Of a stretch of DNA of 64,000 bases, positions 47,530-58,179 are shown in pieces. Within the stretch, counting starts at the first letter, position 1. Every line of letters begins with the position of its first letter. Source of the stretch: Chinchilla lanigera (Eukaryota; Chordata; Mammalia; Rodentia; Chinchillidae); contig NW_004955427.1 in the NCBI RefSeq assembly GCF_000276665.1, positions 369,061 to 433,060 on the forward strand. The letters run 5' to 3'. Under the pieces are notes generated by a model. The model saw only the letters and a list, made by a program, of their open reading frames with translations, was not told the DNA's origin and did not search any database. A program made the translations under genes and the position numbers.

Positions 47530-47690
47530 ATATGGGCTTTGAAATTAGACCTCAGTTTGAATTCTGCCCACTGGTTTGGGTGTTAAACATCTCTAGCATG
47601 GGGGTAATAATACCCTTGACTTAATTGTTATGGGCAGAAGGGTGTGCTGTGCTGGCATTTACTAAGTGCTTAAGGAACTATGCTGTTGTT
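47530..47690 (+). mobile_element. MIR SINE
   Basis: gggctttgaaattagacctc, gtttgaattctgcccactgg and gggggtaataataccc follow the MIR sense order. Confidence 0.7.
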
Positions 47691-48259
47691 TCCGTGCTCA
47701 TCACTTTTAGAGTATGGAGGTCCTTGTTGTATGAGAGGCTTCCTCCACACGTTTGGGCCATCCGGTTAGTAATAAGAACTATGCTTTAAAAAGAATTGTG
47801 AGATGAGGAGTGAGGCCTTTATGTCTGTCCCTGTGGGACCCTGCACTTCTGCATTAAAGCTTGGCCTGTGTGGAATGGTGAGGTGTAGAGGGTTAGGCTT
47901 TGAGGACCTTGGGGCTGGACCAAAAGCAAGACGTCAGGGCACAGCTAAAGCTAGAGGTCTTTTGTTCTGCTTATTCTCATGGGTATGTGACTGCAGAGAA
48001 TAATCACAAACTGAACACTATCTCTGCCAAGGGGAAGGAGGGCAGGATGTAAGACCTGTTGGCCACGTTCCAGCCTTGAGTGTGGCTTACTGTGAGCTGA
48101 GGACAGGATGAACCTGAGTGGAAGCCCTCTGAGATGGCTGAGTGGACATAGGCGTCAGCAGGGCCTCGTCGTAGGGTGGAAAGGTGAATCACGAACGTGG
48201 GCATCTGGCTGAGGGGAAGAAATGCAGGTGTGCACAGGGTTGTGGAGAGCTAGACTGCA
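47691..48259. other. Intronic sequence, nothing recognised
   Basis: No supported feature. Confidence 0.35.
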
Positions 48260-48639
48260 TGTTCTTGGTTACTTTTCTTTTGTTGTTGAGACAAAATACC
48301 TGATGCTGAAAATTAAGGAAGGGAAGGTTTATTGAGCTCACAGTTTGTGAAAGTTTCAGTCCATACTTGGCAGGCTCCAAGTCAGAGTGGCACATGGCAG
48401 AGGGCAGCAGTTCATGCTGGTGGAAGACAGTAAAGCAATAAGAGCAAAAGGGAGGAGCAGCAGCTGGAGAGCAAGCCTCTTTCCCTCCCTTGTAGTGTTT
48501 GCAAACTACCCACCCCAGGGCGGGTATTGCACTCACACCCGTAATCCCAACATTGGACTATGAACCAATCATAAACTCTAGAAGCCTGCCCCATGACTGC
48601 ATGAGGCTTTGGGGGGACATCTGGACACCAACCATGACA
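48260..48639 (-). mobile_element. MT-like MaLR solo LTR
   Basis: Full inverse LTR of about 380 bp from tgttcttggttac to accatgaca, closely resembling the copies at 11877 and 59180. Confidence 0.87.
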
Positions 48640-49567
48640 TTGTTAAACAGTAGCACACTGGGTATGACAGAAGACTAGTAAAAGGATTAAGTCCTGTGTC
48701 ACTGAGGAAATAGGCATAAGAAGGGTTTGCCACACAGAGCATGGGGACATGGTTTAGGATCCTAGTTACCAAAAAATTGGAAATTTGTCTGTAGGGCTGC
48801 TGAGGTGGCTGAGAGAAGGCAGATATGAGAAAGCTGTGATACACTTTAAAGACCCAGCTGCTAGAACCCCCTTTGAGTGCATGAGAGGGCCAGGGTCAGC
48901 ATGGGATCCTCAGGAACCTTACCAAACGGTTGAGTCCACAGCTCTTTAGGCTCGCTCCCCTTGGACCAGGATCAGTCCCGGAACCTGGGGTGGCGGAACC
49001 TGCAAGTAGGCATTAGGGAATGCCTGCACCAGGTCAAGAAGAAATGGGACAGAGAATCCAGGCAGGAGGGGTTAGCACCTGAAAAAAATGCCAAAGCTCT
49101 TTCTTCCACGGTGTTGTATGACATTAGTGGAGAAAGCCACTGGGTTTTTATATATGGTGATTGGAGCAGTGTTCCACAATTGTTGCTGAACATTTTTTTG
49201 AAAGCTAGTTAGGAAAACAAATTCCCCTTGGTTTGAGAAAGCGTGAGGAGAGCCTGAAAATAAAAATCTGGCCATTTTTCAAGCACCAGTCCATAATGTT
49301 TGCTTTTATAAACAATGCTAACATTGACCAGGAGAGTGAGGCAGTTTAGAAAGGACAGGGTTGGGAGGAATAGGGTTTTATTTCAGCAGAATTTATTTTA
49401 AAAGCACTACCATTTTCTCTCCATTTTCCCAATTTATATTGAATGGATACCATTTAAGGCGCTGGTAGAATTGACAAATTAGAGAGTTGTTCTGTAATGT
49501 GTAGTCTGGTGTCAGAAGAATGGTCCTGCGCTTATTTGTGGAAACTTAACTCAGTTTGTAACGCAGT
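48640..49567. other. Intronic sequence, nothing recognised
   Basis: No supported feature. Confidence 0.35.
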
Positions 49568-49744
49568 TTGCTTACCTACCCTCAAAACACACTCCTTGGG
49601 CAATCTGTGATTTTACAGACCACAGAGTCATGGGTGAGATTTTGTTGTTTTGTTGTTTTTCATTCACTAATATATAAAGAAAGCAAAAAAGTAAGAAAGA
49701 ACATTCTTTTTTCCTTTAAAAAGTAAAATGACTGCATACAACAA
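49568..49744 (+). repeat. Left arm of a 177-bp inverted repeat
   Basis: This segment is about 93% identical (roughly 13 differences, my count) to the reverse complement of 51425-51600. Weaker similarity extends to about 49547 and 49790. It matches no repeat family I recognise. Confidence 0.95.
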
Positions 49745-49804
49745 CTCAGAAAATGTTTAGGAAGCTGCGCTTCTACTGTCTAGGAAGGTCAGTACAATGC
49801 AGAG

Positions 49805-49990
49805 ACTTCAGATCGGGTAGATTTGGATTGGAGTCCTAGTCCTGTTACTTGTCAGCTCAGGAAAGTCATGTCTAAAATGTGAACCAGAACTTCACTACTT
49901 CCCTCACAGGGTGGTTGTCAGCATGATATGCGATAATCTATTTGAAGCATTTGTTATATGCTTCGGTGCATGGTAGCCACTCATATGTCT
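49805..49990 (+). mobile_element. MIR SINE
   Basis: gatttggattggagtcctag, cagctcaggaaagtcatgtc, ctcacagggtggttgtcagc and gcatggtagccactcat follow the MIR sense order. Confidence 0.8.
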
Positions 49991-50235
49991 CAGTCATTCA
50001 AATCAACCATTACAGCCCTTATTCATTGGCTGGTTTTGGTTAAAAAAAGTTAATCCAGAGCAGATTAGTCCAAGGACCTGTAACTGTATTCAGCAACTAT
50101 CTACTTAGCATCTTTGTGCAATAGAAATAAAATCATAGAGAAATCAGACAGCGCTTACTGTCACGGTACTTGCGCTGTTGTTAGATTACCTACTGTTACA
50201 TTACATGTCCCTTCTACAGTTCTGTAATATATTCC

Positions 50236-50530
50236 AGAGCACCGATTCTCAAACTTTTATTTGCATAAGAACCAAATTGGAAGATGCTTGCAGGGCCTTA
50301 AGAATGTGCCTCTTTTTTTTTTTTTTTTTTTTTGAGACCACATCTCCCTATGTAGTTTAGATATAGTTTAGGCTGGTCCTGTGTAGCCCTGGTCCTGCTC
50401 GAAGTTAGAGCAATCCTCCTGTCTCTGCCTGTACCTCCCTAGTGCTGGGGTTACAAGTGTGTGCCACTACATCTGGCTAGGAATGCTCATGCTGATCACG
50501 TGCTGGTGCTAACCTTTGAATACTGTCTTA
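50236..50530. mobile_element. MER5-like DNA transposon, split by a B1
   Basis: The left part (ccgattctcaaacttttatt, gcataagaaccaaattgg) and the right part (gctgatcacgtgctggtgct) are the ends of a MER5/Charlie-type element. They are separated by the inverse B1 at 50309-50478. Confidence 0.6.
50309..50478 (-). mobile_element. B1 SINE
   Basis: Inverse B1 with a T-rich head, internal-duplication blocks and cctagtgctggggttacaag. Confidence 0.9.
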
Positions 50531-50664
50531 GAGCACCCTCCCCTTCAGTGTTCCCTCTAGGGACCAAGATTACCACAAGAAAGGCTTAGATTAGACGTCC
50601 TTTGGGTGCCCCCTCATGTCTTTTAAGATAGCAGGATGACACTAGAAATAGCATGCTAAGAAAT

Positions 50665-50830
50665 GATCAGACTCTAAGTTTGTTTTTGTCTCCCGTAAAC
50701 TGTGTGATCTGAGACAGTGGTAGAAAACTTCAGTTTCCTCATTTGTCAAAAGACAAGTACCCCCACACTCATTTAACGTGCCTATTTTGAGTCTTATGTG
50801 AAATGTTGGACATGCAAACTTATTGTGAAC
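50665..50830 (+). mobile_element. MIR SINE
   Basis: actgtgtgatctgagacagt, cttcagtttcctcatttgtc and tcttatgtgaaatg follow the MIR sense order. It lies in the spacer between the two inverted-repeat arms. Confidence 0.7.
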
Positions 50831-51424
50831 TTCAAAGTCCTCATAAATAGAGTATACTTGCAATATTAAAGAGGAAAAAGTGGTTGCCATGATTGAGCTT
50901 AATTTAGCTTATATAGGTTACTCATACACTGGGTTACAGGTCAGAGTTTTAGAAGAAATGAACATTTGACTTCTGCCAGTGGGTTCTGCTCTCCTTCACT
51001 GTCTTGTATGCACACTTTAGAGGAATAATTGCTTTTTGATAAACTTGGTAAAGAATGTTGTAGAATCCCTGGTTTTGAGCATCAGCAACCGAAAAGCTAA
51101 CGTCTGTCATGGTCAGTATCACTGTCTTCAAATTTGTGTGTGTTGGTAATTGAGACTGTGTTTTTAAAATCATGTGCCCTGTGTTAAATCAAGCTGGTTT
51201 TCCTTTGAATGCTTTTACTCAAAGCAAAATGGTCATTTTACAGAATCAGAGTTAGAGAATTCATTGTTTGTGGGAGGCTTTTCCTGTGAGCGCACAGGGC
51301 AAGCATACGTGTTTATCGAGGGATATCCTGGCTGGCCCTGGTCTACTTTGCAACGTGAATATCAAAGCTTTGATTTTGGCCACGAAGTGCTAGAGAGTGG
51401 TGCAGCTTCTTAAAGTTTTTCCAC

Positions 51425-51600
51425 TTGTTGTATGCAGTCATTTTACTTTTTGAAGGAAAAAGAATGTTCTTTCTTACTTTTTTGCTTTCTTTACGTATTA
51501 GTGAATGAAAAACAACAACCATCAAAAATCTCACCCATAGCTCTGTGCTCTGTGAAATCACAGATTGCCCAAGGAGTGTGTTTTGGGGGTAGGTAAGCAA
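51425..51600 (-). repeat. Right arm of the 177-bp inverted repeat
   Basis: Reverse-complement partner of 49568-49744, with a spacer of about 1.68 kb. Weak similarity continues to about 51387 and 51628. Confidence 0.95.
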
Positions 51601-53425
51601 ACTGAGGTACAAATAACTGAACTCTTTCTCTAGGGCTTTAGATATACACACTTAGATGTAAAGATATATTTTAGTCTTTTACATAGTTTTATCTTAGATG
51701 TAAATACATTTTTGAAAAATTTGCTGACAGTGGGAACTTGCATCCTTATTTATTATTTGCGTAAATTATGTTATTCTTAGTGGAAATTTAAATGTTCAGT
51801 CTGAATGTTTAAGCAAGTCATCTGGTGACTGTTTTGGCCCATGGTGGCTTGCTTTCCACGACAGCGTAATAACCCAGTGAGGTGCAGGGTATATTCTCAG
51901 CTGTAAACATGTGAGGCCACTCAGGTTGCAGCAAGCAAATTGATGGACCTAAGCACCCTCACCCCCAAGCATCATGTGGATTCAGGCTGTGAGTCATGTC
52001 TTCTGATTCGGCAACCAGTGCTGACTCTTCATAGGAATTACGTATACTGAAGTAGAAGTATGTGCAAACCAAGGTTTTCTCATTTAACTTGCTTGTGTAT
52101 TTGTTTTCTCCTGACGTGGCCATCATTTCTGACTAATTTATTGTAGTGGCATCTGGGAGTGGTGACTACTCTGAGTAATTGCTGACAGTAAGAGAAGAGC
52201 AACCAGATAATCACTACAGTGTAGGATTGCTTAGCAAATAGCTCCATGCCCTGGTTTGGTGCAGTCTGAGCTCTAAAAAGCACAGCATGATTGTGATATT
52301 TGTTAAGATGACCCTAAATTATCAAGAAAAGCAATTTTGTTTAGTGTATTCTATTTCAGAAGGCAAGGGTGTGGTTTAAGTTTTCTGTTTGAATTTATCA
52401 TTAAAGGGGAGGCAATATTACATTATTTAAAAATATGGCTGGCCAGACTTGTACTTTCTCAGCGGCAGTGCCTCGACCAAAGTTAATAGACATGGAGAGG
52501 AGTGAAAAGAGTGACAGATGCACTTGTTCAGGTGAAACAGAAGCTTGGTAAGCAAGCAGAGAGTAGTGTACCTGTTCAAAGTCACAGACATTGAAATACA
52601 GGATCTAGCACAGAACCGTTTATTCAGTTTGTCTTTTGCATTGCATTACATATGAAAGTATGGGTTTTACATTTCTGCTTCGAAGCAAAACGGGGGGGGG
52701 TACTAAATGCACATGTTTTTGAGGTTTTAAAAATAATAGAGTTTAAAAAAATAAAGTTTTTTTTGCATTTACATTCTAGAGAGGATTGTATTCCTCCAGA
52801 TTTTTGTCTTGTCTACAAATGTGCACTAAACACGGCACCACTGGTTTAGTGTCAAAATAAGCAAGTAATTAGCTAAATATACCTATATCAAAAGATCAAG
52901 TAGGTACATCTCAAAATGTATAGAAATTGAGTATGTTGGAAATATTTTCATTAGTTTTTTGTTTTTCTAACTTAGGACTCTAAAGTTATATAACATAAAT
53001 GTCAGGCATTGTAGAAATGTTTATTCGCATCTGCAGGTATATATTCACTTTCTGTTGAGAGCAAGAAAATGGGTATTCTTCAGTGTTGCTGGAAAAAGTT
53101 TTAGATAGAGTAGAGGTGTAAAATTTTGTTCTGAAGGAAAATTCTTTGTTTTTATCTAAGATGGGAAGTTGTAAGGAAGTCCCTAGCTTTGAGATGAGAG
53201 AATAAGATATTGTTCTGAAAACACATCATGTTTGTGTTAAGAGGAGAGACAGAAAAAAGTATTCTCTTCTCTGCACGTTTAATAAATATTTTCAGAATTA
53301 CAAGTCTTATTTTCTTCCATTCTCTTCTGTGTGTTTATTTGCTATAGTTTATACACATTTGACTCATTTTAAAAATGCGTCTGTGTGATAGACCCCTTCC
53401 TTGGACTTCCCTCTCTGTACTGCAG
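51601..53425. other. Intronic sequence upstream of the ATG exon, nothing recognised
   Basis: About 1.8 kb without a recognised repeat. It ends in the polypyrimidine tract and acceptor of the ATG exon (cctctctgtactgcag). Confidence 0.4.
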
Positions 53426-53525
53426 GTGGACGAGCCATGAGAGGCTACCTTGTGGCCATGTTCCTGAGCGCTGTCTTCCTCTATTATGTGTTGCACTGTA
53501 TATTATGGGGAACAAATGTTTATTG
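53426..53525 (+). CDS. ST3GAL6: ST3GAL6 first coding exon (type II alpha-2,3-sialyltransferase)
   Basis: The exon runs from 53426 to 53525; 11 nt of 5' UTR precede the ATG at 53437 (G at -3, good Kozak context). It encodes 29 codons plus two bases. It opens [20 protein letters not shown], then continues CILWGTNVY. This is the N-terminus of ST3GAL6: about four cytosolic residues, then a signal anchor at residues 5-25, typical of a type II Golgi membrane enzyme. The enzyme moves sialic acid from CMP-Neu5Ac to the galactose of type II lactosamine in an alpha-2,3 linkage, contributing to sialyl-Lewis-x-type selectin ligands. The acceptor (ctctctgtactgcag) and donor (tattg|gtaag) are canonical, and the intron is phase 2. 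I recognise the protein by sequence. No other member of the family shares this N-terminus closely. The remaining exons lie downstream. Confidence 0.97.
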
Positions 53526-53734
53526 GTAAGTTCCATTTTTGCTATTAAACATAATTCCCAAACTAGTCTTTCACATGTACACTAATATTAGAAGGACCTA
53601 TATATAAAAAAAAAAACCACCTTGAAACATTGTAACATTTTAAATCTGGTCTAGTTTTCTGTTATAAATTGGGAGTCTCACATTCTAGTATCCTATAGAT
53701 TGTATCACTAACAATTTATTTGTTTTTATTTTTG

Positions 53735-53945
53735 TCAGTTCTGGCGATTAAACCCAAAGCTTCATGCATACTAGGCAAGTGGTCTACTGAATTACACCCC
53801 CAGTGCTTTTACTTTGTGTTGATATAGGGTCTTGTTAAGTTGCCAAAGCTGGCCTCAAATTTAGTATCCGCCTGCCTCAGTCTTCTGAGTAGCTGGGATT
53901 ACAGGCGTGCATCACTGGCGTGAGCCACAGGCATACCCAGCTATC
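53735..53945 (-). mobile_element. B4-type SINE (B1 fused to ID)
   Basis: Inverse ID part (gttctggcgattaaacccaa, atgcatactaggcaagtggt) followed by inverse B1 part (gtagctgggattacaggcgt). Rodent B4 arrangement on the minus strand. Confidence 0.8.
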
Positions 53946-54049
53946 TCTCTTAACAATTCAAAAACTGATAAGTAAGCCTGGTTCTTATTCACTGTTCAGT
54001 GAAGTAGTCGTGCTGAGCATCTTTGGGACATATCAGTCTCTTCATATGC

Positions 54050-54412
54050 AGCAGGTCGCTGACTTACGAACTTTCAGGTGCACACTTTGACAGATAGGAA
54101 TGGGTTTGGCATCCCAGACTTCTCTAGATGTGAGCAGACTGCAGAAGTAGCTGCCATGTGTCTGTCACAGCTGTGCTGCTGTGTGCTCACTGCACAGTGC
54201 CGTGTGTACAGCAGGACAGTGCTCAGTCAGAGCCCGTGACGTCTGGAAGCAACAGAAGAGCAGTGGTGATGTGGAGGGACAGGCAGGAGGTGCAAAGCAG
54301 CACACATTGTACGTTCGTGTCAGAGGTGTGTGAGACTCTGTCAGCCTGAGGAACGAATCTGACTTACGAACGTTCTCCTGGAAAGGAACTTGTTTGTTGG
54401 GAACTTACTGTA
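54050..54412. mobile_element. Possible Tc1/mariner-like DNA transposon
   Basis: The block gacttacgaac occurs near both ends (54061 and 54361). The right end, reverse-complemented (cagtaagttcccaacaaac), is weakly similar to the left end. Family not identified. Confidence 0.35.
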
Positions 54413-54904
54413 GTAATTTTTCTCCAGTAATTCTTGGACTCGGTGGCATTCGACTCTTAGAGCCTAACATGCATGCGTAAGAGAATGTTGGTAAAATCCA
54501 CATGCTACAGATTAGTTTCCTTTATTTAAAAATATCTGGTGATTGATGTATGCCTTTTTAAAAATAGCTTTGACTTAAAATACCACTTACAAAACTTGGA
54601 AGAGGCACAGATAATTTTACTGCAGAAAAATCCTCTATAAGTAAGTTTTTTTCAACCCTCTTCCTCATTTTCAGTCCTTTGGGTAGGAATAGTTTTGATG
54701 ACATTTAATGGTAAATGGATGGCAATATAAAATTAAATCAAAATAAATCATATGACAGCTGTCTTAGACAAAAGGTCCATATTCTATGTCAGCGTTTCAA
54801 TAGCAGATCTTAGATTATGTTTCTGGCTTATACACACTAGATGAAAAATTGATTCTTCTGTATTTAATTTTGTCATTAAAAATTTGTAATGCTTTTCATG
54901 GAAG

Positions 54905-55080
54905 GAAGCTAGGTAAATTGGTACTAGGAAAAAAACCCGTCTCAGGTAGATGACTGGGTTTGATTCTAGAGCTTGAGGATTTGGACCCAAATGTTGTGCT
55001 AGGGAGCTTTGAAGTCCGATTATACGTTCAACGAGTATTATATCACAGGGGTCTGTCCCCCATCTGTGCCACACCTGGCA
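54905..55080 (-). mobile_element. MIR SINE, diverged
   Basis: On the minus strand, a tctagaatcaaacccagtca block resembles the MIR B-box region. Weak. Confidence 0.4.
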
Positions 55081-56379
55081 GTGAAAGACAGAAACAAGAA
55101 AAGAGCGCTTACTGAATTGCTGCTTTCCTTGAGATCCTACTGCTTGTCACAGAGGAAATGGTAAAAAAAGAAAAGCTAATAAAGTGGGTCTGAATGCAGC
55201 AGTCGTTTGTCATCAGAATTTGGGGAATGGCCAGACTGAGCCAACACATTGCTCCATTCACAGAGAGTGCCCTAGGAAGTTACCTCGGTAAGTGTTGGCA
55301 CGTGAACTTGATTCCGTAAACTGTTTATGACAGATGATTGTCTGTGCTTTAGAAGCTGCCCACAGTTTGTCTCCTCAGTATCTTAAAATCAAATACTATA
55401 CCTCATTTTGTCCTCTAAATACCATTCAGTGTGGTCTGGTGAGCTAGTGCAGCATGTTTGTGTGTCTTCCTTAAATAGAAACCGGAAGGTCCTTGCTGTT
55501 TATTGCATCTGTAAGATGTATTCCTGCATAAGAACTTTAGAAGCCTCCTACTTTGGAGAACTAGCAGTTCTAACCTCGAGAGTTTTGTATTTGTAGTATT
55601 GTAAATTGTGTCTCTCCGTGAAGGCTTTAGTCTTTTTCTTGCAGTTTGAACCCTGATGATTATAGAAGTTAATATTAAGTTTTTAAAACTATTAGCATTT
55701 ACATAATTGATTATCATCTAAAGTTCTCATAGTAAGCTCTTTTCCTCTTTCCTGACTAACTCTGGATCCTGCCTTCCTGCCTCCTTGACCTGTTTTTGTT
55801 CCTGTGCTCTGTCGAGTTTCACAAAACCCTTTTAAATTGTGGAGACAAGTAATCCATTCAGGGGTCACACAGGGCTCACCTGGGCCACAGATACAGGAGG
55901 GTTAGGTAAGACGTAAGTGGTGTGATCTTGGAGCCCCCAAGAACACAAAGCGTAGGTCTGTTGGATCTGCTCAGATCAGGTGTTTCTGTGGTGTTTGTAA
56001 GTGTCCCGGGCATGCCACAAAGCATGCCAACTATTTGCGCTTAGGGTATGATTGGTTTCTCAGCTTTTCAAAGAACCTGGTTAAAATGGAACCTAGTTTT
56101 TAAATTCCACGGTGCAGTAACCCTACCCTTCTCTGAGAATCCTTTGAATTTCTGGTCCGAGAGTCACCTTGGCTTTTTCCACTCTCCTTGCCTTATACTC
56201 ACAAATCCTCAAGTGTGCAGGACTTGGAGAAGGTCCTGTCATATCTCGGGGGCACAGGGAGGAGTTTTATTTGCTGCCTGGGAAGCCTGTCCGTGGCAGC
56301 TGGGAGTAGGTTCCCAGGGAATTTGCTTCCCTTTGGGCAGGCTGCCCAGTTCTAGTTTCTGACTATTTTTGTCTCCTAG

Positions 56380-56457
56380 GGTACCACCTCTGGAAATGAA
56401 GCAGAGATATAAGATCCAGCCTTGTTTATCAAAGCCAGCTTTTGCCTCTCTTCTAAG
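56380..56457 (+). CDS. ST3GAL6: ST3GAL6 second coding exon (stem region)
   Basis: 78-nt exon between gactatttttgtctcctag and ctaag|gtaaga. The first base completes the Trp codon begun in the previous exon. It then encodes VPPLEMKQRYKIQPCLSKPA followed by FASLL, with two bases left over (phase 2). This is the stem of ST3GAL6 just after the signal anchor, and the IQPCLSKPAFASLL stretch is the conserved part. The catalytic domain, with sialylmotifs L, S, III and VS, is encoded by exons right of the window. Reading frame, exon phase and splice sites all agree with the preceding exon. Confidence 0.97.
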
Positions 56458-56574
56458 GTAAGAATATACCCAACAAAATGTGGCACACAAAATGTCTAAA
56501 AATGTGTTTCTGATCATCTTTCCCATTTGCCTTTTTCATACAAATCTTAGCAGCATAAAGCAAACACCTTATTT

Positions 56575-56692
56575 TATTTTATTTATTTATTTATTTATTT
56601 ATTTTTGGGGTACCGGGAATTGAACTGAAGACCTCACGCTTGCCAGGCAGGCGCTGTGCCACTGAGCTATATCCCCAGCTCCAAACACTCAT
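56575..56692 (-). mobile_element. ID SINE with (ATTT)n tail
   Basis: Inverse ID element headed by an ATTT tetranucleotide run (its tail on the minus strand). Probable target duplication aaacacctt (56562) / aaacactca (56693). It lies in the intron just after the second coding exon. Confidence 0.94.
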
Positions 56693-56699
56693 TTTAAGA

Positions 56700-57745
56700 A
56701 AGAGCTTGACCATCTTACCTCTTCTTATGCTCTTGGTTGGTACTCTGCATAGATTTTAAGAACAGGCATCAGAGAATTCAAGTAAACCATTATTCTTTTC
56801 ACACAGGTGAGGTTAGAGAGGTCTTATTTATATCGGTCATAAAAAAGCTGTTCTTTAGGATTTGTTCATGCCCCTGATCCTGTGCTACTTTTCAGTCTTA
56901 CTGCTGTATGGTTTCTTTTTCCTTGGCTCTGGTTTAAAGCTTATGATGAGTAATTTTCTCTGGTTTTTACTGACTTTTGGTAAACTACATAGACTGCAGA
57001 TAATAATCTGTGTACACTACATAGTGACTATATATTGTGGTTGTCAGGACTAGTAAATAGTTTACTTTTCTATCCATAAATATTCTTTTCCTTTTTACTT
57101 CAGTTTTGACAAACTGCTGATAAAAATTATTTTAGATAACAAGAAAAAAATGTCCATCTGGTCTAGACATGTCTAATTGTGTAGAAAGGTATAAACTTTT
57201 TAGCATTTCTTTCATTAACCAGTCAGAATTCATAATTTATTATTTCACTGTATTTTTCCATTATAAATTCTTAACCTTTTATGGCTACAGATTCCTATAA
57301 AATCAGTCATCTGTCTAGAAAAGTATGGGTACAACATTTTGCATGTGACCCTATGGCTATGTGTAGTCTATCCCTGGCTATGTGTCCTTAGGAGCACTGC
57401 AAAACTAGAACATTTTAAGATTGTTTTTAAAAATCATGATTCATATACTAATAAATACATTTTACTTTGAAACATAGTACACATGTTATAAGAAGAAAAA
57501 AAGTTTTACTATTACTGCTCAAGATATAGTATGTTCAGTTCTGTTCTCAGTTTAAAAATATACTGGTCATGATTCACACAGCTGATTGCACAAGCCACAC
57601 ATAGGTGGTGGGTGACAGGTTAAAATGTTACTCTAGAATGAAGGCACTCTATAGCTTTAGTGGAAAAGCTATTTTCCTTTCTGAGAAAACCCAAAAAAGG
57701 TTAAAGTATTTATTTATGCAAGAGTGATTACCAAGTGTGTAAATT
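56700..57745. other. ST3GAL6 intron, nothing recognised
   Basis: AT-rich intronic sequence between the ID element and the L1 3' end. No further coding exon found. Confidence 0.4.
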
Positions 57746-58179
57746 TGCAGTTTATTTAAATTAAGTTTATTGGTACAATTTAGGTATACACAATGATAAT
57801 ATTTATCATAGGAAATTTGTACCTGTGTATGCTCTATCTTGATTCCTTTTTTTCCTAATCCCCTTCCCTCCCTTCAACCCCCTTTTCTTCATTTACAAAG
57901 CTTTGTCTCCATTTTATCCTTCTTTAATCTTTTTTCTTTTCCCTTCCTTATGTCCCTCGGTCTCCCTCCCTAGTTCCTCTTTGCTTTCAAACACTTTCTT
58001 CCTAGTTCACAGTATCTATTATACATTTTGGTCCTTATCTACTCTTTCAGTTTCTCACCCCAGGGAGATGATGCGATACTGACACAGGTGTGTCTGATTT
58101 ATTTCACTTGAGTGTGGTCTTAAGGTGCATCCATTTGCCTAGAAATGTCTCAAGTTTGTCCTTCCTTATGGCTGAGTAC

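Larger units (their letters stand above)
53526..56379 (+). other. ST3GAL6: ST3GAL6 intron between the two coding exons
   Basis: A 2,854-bp phase-2 intron. Contents recognised: a B4 SINE, a Tc1/mariner-like relic and a MIR. The stretches 54420-54900 and 55090-56370 show nothing recognisable. Confidence 0.85.
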
